64,000 bases of DNA from UBA4465 sp002292365 (GTDB lineage: Bacteria; Bacteroidota; Bacteroidia; Cytophagales; Cyclobacteriaceae), in the NCBI GenBank assembly GCA_943788615.1, contig CALSQY010000002.1, positions 372,001 to 436,000 of the forward strand, read 5' to 3'. Below the pieces are notes generated by a model. That model was not told the origin of the DNA. It saw only the letters and a program-made list of their open reading frames with translations, and did no database searches. Made by a program: the position numbers and the translations under genes. The first letter of the stretch is position 1. Every line of letters starts with the position of its first letter. Positions 26,410 through 35,210 of this stretch are shown here, piece after piece.

Positions 26410-27756
26410 TTACACTCCTGTGTAGTTGAATGGCGTAATAGCCCTTAACTCTCCTTTGATATTTTCGGAAATGTCAAGAGATTCAATAAACGCTTGGATG
26501 GTGGATTCAGTAATGACTTCATTTTTACGGGTCAGGCTTTTCAAGGCCTCATAGGGAGATGGATAGGCTTCTCTTCTTAAAATCGTTTGAATGGCTTCTG
26601 CGACGACTGCCCAATTTTGATTGAGATCCTCCTTGATAGCCTCTTCGTTACATTCTAGTTTTTTCCAACCCTTAACCAATGAGTGTAAAGAAATCATCGA
26701 ATGTGCCATGGGGACTCCTATATTTCTTAATACGGTAGAATCTGTCAAGTCTCGTTGAAGTCTTGATATAGGAAGTTTGGCTGCGAGATATTCATACAAG
26801 GCATTGGCCATGCCTAAGTTGCCCTCTGCATTCTCAAAATCTATGGGATTCACTTTGTGAGGCATGGCAGAAGAGCCCACCTCATTTTTCATTATTTTTT
26901 GCTTAAAATAGCCCATAGAAACATAGGACCAGACGTCTCTACTTAAGTCAATAAGTATGGTGTTAATACGTTTAAGTCCATCAAATAATGCTGCTAAATG
27001 GTCATAATGCTCGATTTGAGTTGTCGGATGGCTCCTCTTAAGTCCCAAGACATCATTTACGAATTGATGTGAAAAATGATGCCAATCTATCTCAGGATAT
27101 GCCACGTGGTGGGCATTAAAATTACCCGTAGCCCCACCAAATTTAGCGGCATGAGGTACCTGCTTTAATAATTTTATTTGCTCATTGAGTCGGATAAGAT
27201 AAACTTCAATTTCTTTTCCCAATTTGGTAGGGGACGCTGGTTGACCATGGGTTTTGGCAAGTAAGGGAATCTCTTTCCATACATCGGCAGATTGCCTTAT
27301 CAAAGCCATGAATTCATCCAATAGAGGTAAAATAGTTTCGGAAAGTGCTTCTTTAACGGATAAGGGAATGGAGGTATTATTAATGTCTTGAGAGGTCAAC
27401 CCAAAATGAATGAATTCTTTATAAGATACCAAATTAAGGGTATCAAAATGCTCCTTAATGAAGTATTCAACTGCTTTAACATCGTGATTGGTAACCGCTT
27501 CAATTTCTTTGACTTTCAGGGCATCTGCTTCAGTGAAATTTCTGTAGATATTCCTTAAGGCATCAAATTGATCAGGATGGATATCCTTTAATTGGGGTAA
27601 AGGCAGTTCACAAAGCCTTATAAAATATTCTATTTCTACTTTCACACGATATTTGATGAGGGCAAATTCTGAAAAGTAGTTAGAGAGAACTTGTACTTTG
27701 TTGTGATAGCGGCCGTCTATAGGTGAGATCGCGTGAATAGAATGATTTTTGCTCAT
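26410..27756 (-). CDS. purB: Adenylosuccinate lyase
   Basis: Splits adenylosuccinate to AMP plus fumarate, and SAICAR to AICAR, in purine synthesis. It matches the long (E. coli-type) subfamily: the opening IHAISPIDGRYHNKV, GLTSQDINNT, the TKLGKEIEVYL helix, and the signature loop GSSAMPHKVNPIDFENAEG with the catalytic Ser. I start at 27756 (MSKNHS); an upstream in-frame Met adds 18 unrelated residues. About 448 residues, full length. It is divergent from the reductase gene at 27855 and convergent with pyrB. Confidence 0.95.
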   Translation of the reverse strand: MSKNHSIHAISPIDGRYHNKVQVLSNYFSEFALIKYRVKVEIEYFIRLCELPLPQLKDIHPDQFDALRNIYRNFTEADALKVKEIEAVTNHDVKAVEYFIKEHFDTLNLVSYKEFIHFGLTSQDINNTSIPLSVKEALSETILPLLDEFMALIRQSADVWKEIPLLAKTHGQPASPTKLGKEIEVYLIRLNEQIKLLKQVPHAAKFGGATGNFNAHHVAYPEIDWHHFSHQFVNDVLGLKRSHPTTQIEHYDHLAALFDGLKRINTILIDLSRDVWSYVSMGYFKQKIMKNEVGSSAMPHKVNPIDFENAEGNLGMANALYEYLAAKLPISRLQRDLTDSTVLRNIGVPMAHSMISLHSLVKGWKKLECNEEAIKEDLNQNWAVVAEAIQTILRREAYPSPYEALKSLTRKNEVITESTIQAFIESLDISENIKGELRAITPFNYTGV

Positions 27757-27774
27757 ATAAATAAATGTATGGTA

Positions 27775-27782
27775 CAAAAATA
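27775..27782 (-). promoter_or_regulatory. TATTTTTG -7 box for purB
   Basis: On the minus strand TATTTTTG fits TAnnTTTG, 18 bases upstream of the purB ATG. A -33 TTG at the ideal distance is not present, so this call rests on the -7 element and position alone. Confidence 0.45.
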
Positions 27783-27797
27783 CGGAATCCCAATGAT

Positions 27798-27828
27798 TTG
27801 TAACCACCATACTATGGAATTACCTTTG
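27798..27828 (+). promoter_or_regulatory. Promoter TTG-N20-TACCTTTG for the reductase gene
   Basis: TTG at 27798-27800 is followed after 20 bases by TACCTTTG at 27821-27828, a full match to the Bacteroidota consensus. It lies 26 bases before the start at 27855 and back to back with the purB promoter. Confidence 0.65.
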
Positions 27829-27854
27829 CTTTTCAAATATAGATTTTAAAAGGA

Positions 27855-28934
27855 ATGGTTTTTGGATTATTTAAAAAGGATAAAAAAAATAAAAAAGTGG
27901 ATGAAAGGTATGTGGATCTTACAATAAAAGAAATTGTCAAAATCACAGCTGATGCTGTCAATCTCGTTTTTGACACATTAGATCAAGATTTCTCGTATCA
28001 GTCGGGTCAATTTATTACGCTGATTGATGAGGTCAAAGGCGTTAAAATCAGGCGGGCCTATTCTTTGTGCTCAGCACCCAATATAGATGCACATCCGGCA
28101 GTAATGGTAAAAAGAGTGGCCAATGGCGTAATGTCTAATCACATCAATGATACTTATCAAGTGGGTCAGAAACTCAGAGTAATGGAACCGATGGGTACTT
28201 TTACTACAAGTTTTGATGGTGAAAAAACAAGACAACTGGTATTGATTGGAGGTGGATCTGGGATTACTCCCCTGTATTCTATCGCTAAGTCGGCCCTTCA
28301 TTTGGAACCCAAAACAGAGGTCTTACTGGTCTACGCCAATAAATCATCTGTAGATATCATATTTAAGGAAGACTTAAATAAATTAAGTAGGCAGTTCCAA
28401 AATTTTCATTGGATCAATATTTTGGAACAAGAAGATGAAATGACACCGGCAGATTACCTGGGTAGGCCTACAGGGCCCATGGTGCATACCATTCTTGAGC
28501 AATTAAATGTGAGTGCGCAAACCCATTATTTTATTTGTGGACCGGATCCGATGATGAAAATCATTCAGTCTGGATTGGATCAATTTGGAGTTCTATCCAA
28601 ACAAATTCAAATAGAAAGATTTGTAGGTAAGCATCTTGTCGAGAATTTGAAGGGCTCAAATGAAGTCAATGTATCTATTCTTTTGGATGGAACGACCCAT
28701 GAACTGAAAATAGATGGTGACCAGCCCATTTTAGATCAAGCACTTTTGGCTGGAATTGACATGCCTTATTCATGTAAAAGTGGTTTTTGTACCGCTTGTC
28801 GTGGCAAGGTATTGTTAGGAAAAGTTGATATTAAAGATGCTGATGGCCTTTCTGAAGAAGAAATTGCAGAAGGGTTCGCGCTGTTGTGCGTGGGCCGTGC
28901 CCTGACACCAGATTTGAAGCTATCTCTTGAATGA
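27855..28934 (+). CDS. Ferredoxin-NAD(P)H reductase with C-terminal [2Fe-2S] domain (PaaE-like)
   Basis: An electron-transfer flavoprotein. The FAD domain (about 20-115) has RRAYSLCSAP. The NAD(P) domain (about 120-250) has LIGGGSGITPLYSIAK and YFICGPDPMM. The plant-type ferredoxin domain (about 270-359) has cluster ligands Cys307, Cys312, Cys315 and Cys345 (CKSGFCTAC ... LLC). This order matches PaaE and related oxygenase reductases. No oxygenase subunits lie nearby, so the partner is unknown. It is found as a lone gene in many Bacteroidota. It has its own promoter. Confidence 0.85.
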   Translation: MVFGLFKKDKKNKKVDERYVDLTIKEIVKITADAVNLVFDTLDQDFSYQSGQFITLIDEVKGVKIRRAYSLCSAPNIDAHPAVMVKRVANGVMSNHINDTYQVGQKLRVMEPMGTFTTSFDGEKTRQLVLIGGGSGITPLYSIAKSALHLEPKTEVLLVYANKSSVDIIFKEDLNKLSRQFQNFHWINILEQEDEMTPADYLGRPTGPMVHTILEQLNVSAQTHYFICGPDPMMKIIQSGLDQFGVLSKQIQIERFVGKHLVENLKGSNEVNVSILLDGTTHELKIDGDQPILDQALLAGIDMPYSCKSGFCTACRGKVLLGKVDIKDADGLSEEEIAEGFALLCVGRALTPDLKLSLE

Positions 28935-28988
28935 ATCGCTCTTTTTTATTTTTTTAACAGAGGTTAAATAGATAAGTACACATGTTTT

Positions 28989-29477
28989 ATGTTTAAGAAC
29001 TGGGTAGTATTTTATCAAAAGATTTCATTATTTTTCAATGCTATCATTGCGATTTCATTTCTTCCATTTTGTTGGTTGTTATTGGAAATGGAGGCCGAGG
29101 GGAATCAAGCTGATTTGCTCTCAGATCAAAGCAAGTGGACGGTTAGATTGATTGCTTTTACTTTGGTATTTCTTCTCTTATTTTTTTCAGTAAAGATGAC
29201 AAAAAAGGGCTTAAAAGCGATTATGTCTGAGGCTGTAGTTTCAGCTAAATTATCCTCATTTTACCATATTTATATTAAAAAGTTCATGTTCATGGAACTG
29301 GCGGCCATGACTGCCTTAGGCGCCATTTATGTATTGAGGGATTATTTTTTCGTTTTTATTTATTTAGGGATCTTGGTGTGGTTTTCACTCATTCGCCCCA
29401 CGTACAATTATGTCGTAGATAAACTCAAATTAAGTGCTTCTGAAAGGAAACAGTTGGAATCACAAATAGATTTTTAG
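28989..29477 (+). CDS. Small membrane protein of unknown function
   Basis: A 162-residue integral membrane protein with about four helices (ISLFFNAIIAISFLPFCWLL, LIAFTLVFLLLFFSV, MFMELAAMTALGAIYVL, YFFVFIYLGILVWFSL) and a basic C-terminus ending SASERKQLESQIDF. No family recognised. It follows the reductase gene by 54 bases and its stop overlaps the stop of the convergent alpha/beta hydrolase gene by 3 bases. Confidence 0.6.
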   Translation: MFKNWVVFYQKISLFFNAIIAISFLPFCWLLLEMEAEGNQADLLSDQSKWTVRLIAFTLVFLLLFFSVKMTKKGLKAIMSEAVVSAKLSSFYHIYIKKFMFMELAAMTALGAIYVLRDYFFVFIYLGILVWFSLIRPTYNYVVDKLKLSASERKQLESQIDF

Positions 29478-30373
29478 AAATGCGGCCAGTTCGGGGCCTT
29501 TTCGGTTAAAAAATCATCGATCAATGCCTCATATTTTTGGGGATGATCCTTCATATCTTTACAGTGCTTAGACCCCCAATTGGTATGATGAAAAATAGCA
29601 TATTCATGATTTAATTTTTTATTGATATCCACAGACTGCCAAGAGGACGTCTGATCATCCGATTGGGAGTGTATGAGTAACGTAGGTACGCGTATTTCTG
29701 AGGCCAATGCTTCAATATTGGCCTCATCCAAATCAAATTGTGCCCGCCATTGCACTAAAAAATAGGTGATGGGATAAAATATTTCGATCCAACTTCCGTA
29801 ACGTCTCAAAGCCCGCTCATTTACCGCAGATTTAATGTCTCGATAAGGAGAATCAGCCAATATAAAACCGACTTTTGGAGTGACTGAACTGGCTGCCAAT
29901 ACCGCCGCCGCACCCCAAGATTTTCCAATCCATCCAATTTGATCTAGTGTCAGCCCCGACTTATGCATCAGGACCTCAGAGAATGCCAGATGGTCTTTGC
30001 GTTCTAAGATGCTCCAAGTACCTAATGATCCACCACTTTCTCCATGCCCTCGATGATCATAAAGTATGATATCACAACCTTTTTTCCAAAAATAAGGAGC
30101 GTATTCAGCACCTCCCATCCTATTTCCTCCCCAACCATGAGAGACGACGGCGCCGCAAAAGACGCTGTCATTAGGATTTTTAAGATAAGAACCCTTTAAT
30201 GAAACGTTGTCATCTGTTAATACTTCAATAGGTGCTACGACTCCATATTTATTTAGCGCAGATAAGTCAGGTTGAGATCTCCAGGGGACAATAATTAATG
30301 AAGAGAAAAACCAACCTAGGGCTACATAAATAACTAAAAAAAGTGAAATCAAAAAGGCTAATATTTTTTTCAT
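29474..30373 (-). CDS. Alpha/beta hydrolase (membrane-anchored)
   Basis: A serine hydrolase of the alpha/beta fold. The N-terminal helix KKILAFLISLFLVIYVALGW probably anchors it with the domain outside the cytoplasm. The His-Gly oxyanion segment VSHGWGGNRMG, the nucleophile elbow GWIGKSWGAAA, an Asp in IHSQSDDQTSS and the final His in WGSKHCKDM give the triad. The start at 30373 is preferred; an upstream Met adds twelve polar residues before the anchor. The order DHRGHGESGG is typical of BAAT/esterase-like members. The substrate is unknown. Confidence 0.82.
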   Translation of the reverse strand: MKKILAFLISLFLVIYVALGWFFSSLIIVPWRSQPDLSALNKYGVVAPIEVLTDDNVSLKGSYLKNPNDSVFCGAVVSHGWGGNRMGGAEYAPYFWKKGCDIILYDHRGHGESGGSLGTWSILERKDHLAFSEVLMHKSGLTLDQIGWIGKSWGAAAVLAASSVTPKVGFILADSPYRDIKSAVNERALRRYGSWIEIFYPITYFLVQWRAQFDLDEANIEALASEIRVPTLLIHSQSDDQTSSWQSVDINKKLNHEYAIFHHTNWGSKHCKDMKDHPQKYEALIDDFLTEKAPNWPHF

Positions 30374-30533
30374 GGGGAAATTAAGGGATAACCCAGGGCT
30401 GCTTTTCACAAAAGGGTAAATTAAACCGGGTTAAGTTAGCCCATGCTTCTTAAAACTGAGGATTTATTTTTGTTAAAATTATTCATTTTTCCTGACTCAC
30501 ATTGATTTTCGCTATCATTTTGCTCTTTTTCAG

Positions 30534-31259
30534 TTAAATTGGAGCGCCAGATTTACCGCGCAGTTTATCATTAAATAACTCAATCACTAGGGCAAAGGTC
30601 ATGGCAAAATAAATATAACCTTTATTCACATGTTGGTGCATGCCCTCCATCACGAGCATCAATCCGATTAAAATTAAAAACGCCAGTGCCAGCATTTTTA
30701 TCGTAGGCCTGTTATTGATGAAATCACTTATTTTCTGAGAGAAAATGAGCATGACGATCATCGCAAAAATGACCGCTAAGGTCATGACTGTAATTTGATC
30801 GGAAAGACCTAGGGCGGTTAAGATGGAATCAAAGGAAAAAACAATATCGATCAGTACGATTTGACCCAACGTTGCGGCAAAGGTTTGAAGTTGTGGAATA
30901 TGATCAGGTATGATATCCTCACCTTCTAGCTTTTTATGAATTTCATATACACTTTTGGCAATAAGAAAAGTCCCGTCAATTACCAATATGAGATCCTTGA
31001 CGGTGGGTTCAAAGTGAGGTAAATCACCCCTAAGAGGGAGGTTCACAATGGGCGTCGTCAAGCGGACGATACACTTAATCGTTAATAAAAGCATTATTCT
31101 AAAAGCCAATGCCAATAGAAGGCCCGTATTTCTTGCCTTTGCTTGGGATACAACCGGTAATTTTCCAGTAATGATGGAAATGAAAATGATGTTATCAATT
31201 CCTAAAATTATTTCTATCACCGTTAAGGAAATCAAAGCGATGATTGCATCACCGGTCAA
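30534..31259 (-). CDS. TerC family integral membrane protein
   Basis: A polytopic membrane protein (about seven helices). The family signatures are LTVIEIILGIDNIIFISI near the N-terminus and LIDIVFSFDSILTALGL in the middle, with acidic residues inside helices that are thought to handle divalent metal ions. TerC proteins are linked to tellurite resistance and metal export. The start is unusual: the frame has only TTG at 31259. Upstream, KREHLL continues family similarity back to an in-frame TGA. An ATG one base out of frame (about 31287) suggests a start-proximal indel or non-ATG initiation. Confidence 0.82.
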   Translation of the reverse strand: MTGDAIIALISLTVIEIILGIDNIIFISIITGKLPVVSQAKARNTGLLLALAFRIMLLLTIKCIVRLTTPIVNLPLRGDLPHFEPTVKDLILVIDGTFLIAKSVYEIHKKLEGEDIIPDHIPQLQTFAATLGQIVLIDIVFSFDSILTALGLSDQITVMTLAVIFAMIVMLIFSQKISDFINNRPTIKMLALAFLILIGLMLVMEGMHQHVNKGYIYFAMTFALVIELFNDKLRGKSGAPI

Positions 31260-31303
31260 TAAGTGTTCCCTTTTAGTTCATTTACTTTTTTATAATCAGC
31301 CGG

Positions 31304-31999
31304 TTAAATACCTAAATCTACTCTTTTTGACCATATTTCATAAATAGGTTTTCCTTTGCTGCTCTTGCCACTGTGATGCCATTTGCCCTCTTGTAATTCA
31401 AAATCAAATTGAAGGCGCGTGCCTACCCGACTGTTATCTCTAGAGAAATATTCTATTTTTTCAATATACTGACCATTTACGGTCTGGTAGCTACCCCCAC
31501 CAGTACCAAAAAATTCTTTGGTTTCAATATTATAGGCAATCCATTGAAATTGAGTACCTGAGAGTATTTTCATAGTTCTTCTCACGCCGGGTACACGCTC
31601 AGAAATGACACCCCCTCGTTCACGCCCCGTAATCAGCCAAGCACCCTGCAAGGCACCTGGCTGACCATTATCGATCCTGTGCCACATAATATTTTCCCAT
31701 TGAATGTTATCTTCACTTTGCAAGAAATTAACGTGGGTTTGGGTGCCTACTTTTTCAGGTGATGAGGTATCAAACTCCCAATTCAAGAGGACACGATCAT
31801 CTGATGTGCCCCAACTTCCCCCAGCGGTTGAAACGAATATCGCAGGGTTGGTTTGATACTGCGTAATAGAAAAATGATTTGCAGTCATGATCCAAACAGA
31901 TTGTATTTGATCTGTTGAGGATGACCAAGCTCCTGTGAAGCTTTGTCCAATCAAAAAGCTACTAAAGAGCAATGTGTATAGGTAGGTAAGTATTTTCAT
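31304..31999 (-). CDS. Secreted protein with two GxW beta repeats
   Basis: A 231-residue exported protein (signal ends FLIGQ). It is two similar halves, each opening with a Gly-Ala-Trp motif (SFTGAWSSST at about 21 and LQGAWLITGRE at about 115) and each followed by strand pairs ending in Trp-rich turns. The halves resemble short lipocalin-like domains of Bacteroidota annotated only as secreted proteins. The function is unknown. It is the gene upstream of terC on the same strand, 44 bases away. Confidence 0.55.
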   Translation of the reverse strand: MKILTYLYTLLFSSFLIGQSFTGAWSSSTDQIQSVWIMTANHFSITQYQTNPAIFVSTAGGSWGTSDDRVLLNWEFDTSSPEKVGTQTHVNFLQSEDNIQWENIMWHRIDNGQPGALQGAWLITGRERGGVISERVPGVRRTMKILSGTQFQWIAYNIETKEFFGTGGGSYQTVNGQYIEKIEYFSRDNSRVGTRLQFDFELQEGKWHHSGKSSKGKPIYEIWSKRVDLGI

Positions 32000-32057
32000 T
32001 TGAGATGTATTTTAGGCATAAGTTAATAATAACCTCATCGAATAAGAAATATAGACC

Positions 32058-33071
32058 TCATCTTGTTTCGATTTTACCGTTGGCATACTTAGCGAATCTC
32101 CCCGACATAGGTGCATGGGTATTATCGGGTTTTGGCCAAGGCCACCCACCAAATTGAGTTAATTGATATTCTCGTATCGTTTCTTGAATTTCAGATTGAT
32201 GGGTCATAACAAAAGGGCCATATTGAGCGATGGGCTCGTCAATAGGTTTTCCTTGTAGCAACAAGAAATGACTTGTCTCTGGGCCGTTGGTGATACGAAG
32301 AGATTGGTCACTTACCATTTCTATTGCATGATTAGGTAAGAGCTTTTTATTTTCCAGCTCGACGTATTTTCCCTGGAAGTAATAGAGCGTTCGGCTCAAG
32401 TCAGCAACATGAGCAGGCAGGACCCATTGGGCCCAAGGTTCCATTTCCAAAGTCCAAATACAAACTCCATTCTCTGTTTCATTGGCCCAAGAATCGGGTG
32501 CGGGAGGTAAGCCTTTCGTATCGAAGAGAGTTCCGGCAATCACCGTTACTTCCGTTTTTTTATTTTGATCATCATTGTGGATATATTTTGGGATTTCTTC
32601 ACTCCATAGCATGGAAAAATGGGGAGTACACATTTTTTTAGCTTTTGGTAAATTGATCCAGATCTGAAACATCAACAATTGATTATTTTTTGATCTATTT
32701 AATAAAGGGAACATTTCGCAATGCTGAACTCCTTTGCCCGCAGTCATCCATTGTACATCACCATTACCAAATCTACCCGCAGCTCCGAGAGAGTCTGAAT
32801 GATCCACTAATCCTTTTTGTGCGATCGTTACTGTTTCAAAACCACGATGCGGATGGGCTGGAAAACCAGGCACGACGGTACCGTGATACATCCTGAAGCC
32901 ATCTTTACTTTGGAAATCTTGTCCTAAATTTCTTCCGGTGAGTAAAGTAGGGTCGGGACCCAACGCTGTATTGCCGGGAGGATAGGTATCTTCATGAAAG
33001 GCGCAAAACAAGAAAGGATCTTTGGTTTGCCATGGAAAACTTAAAGGGGAAATATGAATAATCGCTGACAT
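32058..33071 (-). CDS. Pirin family protein
   Basis: A bicupin of the pirin family (337 residues). The N-terminal cupin carries metal ligands in FPAHPHRGFETVT and QWMTAGKGVQHCEMF, and the C-terminal pirin_C domain ends with the QYGPFVM segment. Bacterial pirins include quercetin 2,3-dioxygenase-type enzymes and proteins that bind metabolic partners; the actual role here is not set by the sequence. An extra tail after residue 300 (WPWPKPDNTHAP) is common in the larger pirins. Monocistronic. Confidence 0.88.
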   Translation of the reverse strand: MSAIIHISPLSFPWQTKDPFLFCAFHEDTYPPGNTALGPDPTLLTGRNLGQDFQSKDGFRMYHGTVVPGFPAHPHRGFETVTIAQKGLVDHSDSLGAAGRFGNGDVQWMTAGKGVQHCEMFPLLNRSKNNQLLMFQIWINLPKAKKMCTPHFSMLWSEEIPKYIHNDDQNKKTEVTVIAGTLFDTKGLPPAPDSWANETENGVCIWTLEMEPWAQWVLPAHVADLSRTLYYFQGKYVELENKKLLPNHAIEMVSDQSLRITNGPETSHFLLLQGKPIDEPIAQYGPFVMTHQSEIQETIREYQLTQFGGWPWPKPDNTHAPMSGRFAKYANGKIETR

Positions 33072-33306
33072 TTTAGGGACGCTTTCGAATTTGGACTTAT
33101 GCTTTTTTTAAATTCCTATAGAAAAAGGAGGGTATTTATTTTATACAGTCAAAACTAACTCAGTTTGAACTCAAATCCCCAATATAATTTTAGATAACAG
33201 TCATATATATTTTTCCTCTAACTCTTTTGCATGGCGTTAATAATGTCATACCACAATTTATTATATTGTGAAAAATTGATATATTTATGCCAAAAAACGA
33301 CCTAAA

Positions 33307-34089
33307 ATGAGATTTTTTAAGGATTTTTATTATATCACTAATTTCAAAACTTTTTTTGTAACCTTTTTAGCGATTTGTGCTACTTATATTTGCATAACTT
33401 ACAAAATACATGCGGATTTACCTTTGGCATTGGTGAGTATTGCAATCATATTTCCTGTTGTATTTGCGATCAATTCGGCGTATGCGAGAAGAGAACAAGG
33501 ACTTGTAAGCTTAGCGGCTTGCAAAGGCTTCATGTATGGATTTTATAGAATAGCCGTAGACCATCCAAAAGATATGGATCCTAAAAAGGCTTTAGAATGT
33601 AAGAAAAAAATAATTGACTTATTTACTTCCTTAAAACGCTTCTTAGAGAGTGATCCTGAAGAATCAGCGTCCTTTGCCAAAGAAGTTTATACCAATATTA
33701 AAATGTTAAGTTTATTTTCAAAAACGTTATTGGCTCAAGGACTGCACGGTAGATCGGTATCTAGGATGCTCGTTTTTGTAACGCGCTTTTCCATTGCTTT
33801 CGAAGAGATGCATATGATTTTTCATTATCGAACTCCGATAGGATTGAAAGCGTATGGGAAAATTTTTTTAGTGGTTTTTCCTGTTTTATATGCGCCATCT
33901 TTTGCATTATTAGCTTCAAATTTTTCAGGATTGGCAGTCTATTTTAGTTATCTTATACCCACACTTTATACTATCATTTTGGTAAGTTTAGATAATATTC
34001 AAACCCAACTTGAGAATCCATTTGACCAATTTGGTTCTGATGACATTCGGGTTGATATGGATAAAATTGACCAAATGTTGATACCTTAG
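33307..34089 (+). CDS. Bestrophin-like membrane protein
   Basis: A 260-residue membrane protein. Two N-terminal helices (FKTFFVTFLAICATYICIT, LALVSIAIIFPVVFAIN) are followed by the helical mid-region and by RTPIGLKAYGKIFLVVFPVL. The C-terminal signature is LENPFDQFGSDDI, close to the ENPF-x-D-x-DDL motif of bestrophin anion channels. It is shorter than many bacterial bestrophins. It is the first gene of a run with a CotH-like protein (28 bases later) and a secreted phosphatase, all on the plus strand. Assigned by motif resemblance. Confidence 0.6.
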   Translation: MRFFKDFYYITNFKTFFVTFLAICATYICITYKIHADLPLALVSIAIIFPVVFAINSAYARREQGLVSLAACKGFMYGFYRIAVDHPKDMDPKKALECKKKIIDLFTSLKRFLESDPEESASFAKEVYTNIKMLSLFSKTLLAQGLHGRSVSRMLVFVTRFSIAFEEMHMIFHYRTPIGLKAYGKIFLVVFPVLYAPSFALLASNFSGLAVYFSYLIPTLYTIILVSLDNIQTQLENPFDQFGSDDIRVDMDKIDQMLIP

Positions 34090-34117
34090 AATATTAATAG
34101 AAATTAAATGATAAACG

Positions 34118-35194
34118 ATGAAAAAGATATTTATTAACTCCCATTTTTTAATAGGCTTGATCACATTCTTCGGATCAGTAGTGATGTTATCCGCCCAAAG
34201 CCGTATGGACCGGGCGATTCAATCTTCTTTGTTTCAAGAGGATGAAATCCTAGAGTTAACCCTGACGATGGATGTTGAAACAGTTACCAAGGATATTGAA
34301 GATAGAGAAGAACATGATGGAACCATCACCTACAAAGGGGTTGATGGGACAGATGTTGCACTCAGTGTAATGCTTAAAACGCGAGGAAAAACCAGAGCCA
34401 ATCCAGAGGTTTGCAAGTTTCCACCCCTTCAATTAAACTTCAAAAAGAAGGGGAATTATGATAATATATTTACTGGGCAAGACAAGCTTAAACTCGTAGC
34501 CCATTGTCAATACAATAAAGGCTTTGATGATTATGTTGCTCAAGAGTATTTGACTTACAAGCATTACAATATATTAACAGAGAACAGTTTTAGGGTGAGA
34601 TTGTTGAGAGTTACCTATGTGGATACTGGTGGAAATAGAGATCCATTTACTAAATATGCTTTTTTGATAGAAGAAGATGAAATATTGGCCGAGCGAAGAG
34701 GAAAAATTGTATCTGAAAAGTCAGTTAGAAATCAAGATATGTGTGAACACAATGCCTTGGATTTAATGATTTTATTTGAGTTCATGATAGGAAATACAGA
34801 TTGGGGCGTGGGCGCTAAGCACAATATGAAATTGATCGCAGATGATTCTACGAATCGATTACCGATTCCGGTGCCTTATGATTTTGATTATGCAGGAGCA
34901 ATTATGACTACTTATGCTCAGCCCGCGGAGGCTTTACAAATCACGAGTGTAAGACAACGACTTTTTAGGGGACTTTGTAGGCAGCCGGGCAGTTATGAGA
35001 AAATCTTTCAAATTTTTAATGATAAAAAAGATGATATCTATGCGCTGTATAAAAACTCAAGTCATGTCGATGATAGGTTCAAAAAGTCTACTTTGAAATA
35101 TTTTGATCAATTTTATGATATCATCAATAACCCCAAGAAAGCAAAAAGGCAGATACTAGAAGTTTGTAGGGCGAAGCATAATCATGTTTTTTGA
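34118..35194 (+). CDS. Exported CotH-like putative protein kinase
   Basis: A 358-residue exported protein (signal ends VMLSAQ). Motifs line up with the CotH kinase fold: VMLKTRGKTRA (84-94, strand and nucleotide-binding basic turn), KLKLVAHCQ (123-131), a helix VAQEYLTYKHYNIL, FRVRLLRVTYVD, then FLIEEDEILAER. The catalytic-like elements GNTDW (225-229), HNMK (235-238) and DFDYAG (255-260) correspond to the CotH Asp/Asn and DxD metal sites. This is my reading of sequence patterns; no kinase activity is shown for this subgroup. It is followed after 16 bases by a secreted phosphatase gene, so a kinase-phosphatase pair is possible. Confidence 0.55.
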   Translation: MKKIFINSHFLIGLITFFGSVVMLSAQSRMDRAIQSSLFQEDEILELTLTMDVETVTKDIEDREEHDGTITYKGVDGTDVALSVMLKTRGKTRANPEVCKFPPLQLNFKKKGNYDNIFTGQDKLKLVAHCQYNKGFDDYVAQEYLTYKHYNILTENSFRVRLLRVTYVDTGGNRDPFTKYAFLIEEDEILAERRGKIVSEKSVRNQDMCEHNALDLMILFEFMIGNTDWGVGAKHNMKLIADDSTNRLPIPVPYDFDYAGAIMTTYAQPAEALQITSVRQRLFRGLCRQPGSYEKIFQIFNDKKDDIYALYKNSSHVDDRFKKSTLKYFDQFYDIINNPKKAKRQILEVCRAKHNHVF

Positions 35195-35210
35195 TTGAAA
35201 CTAATTCATC

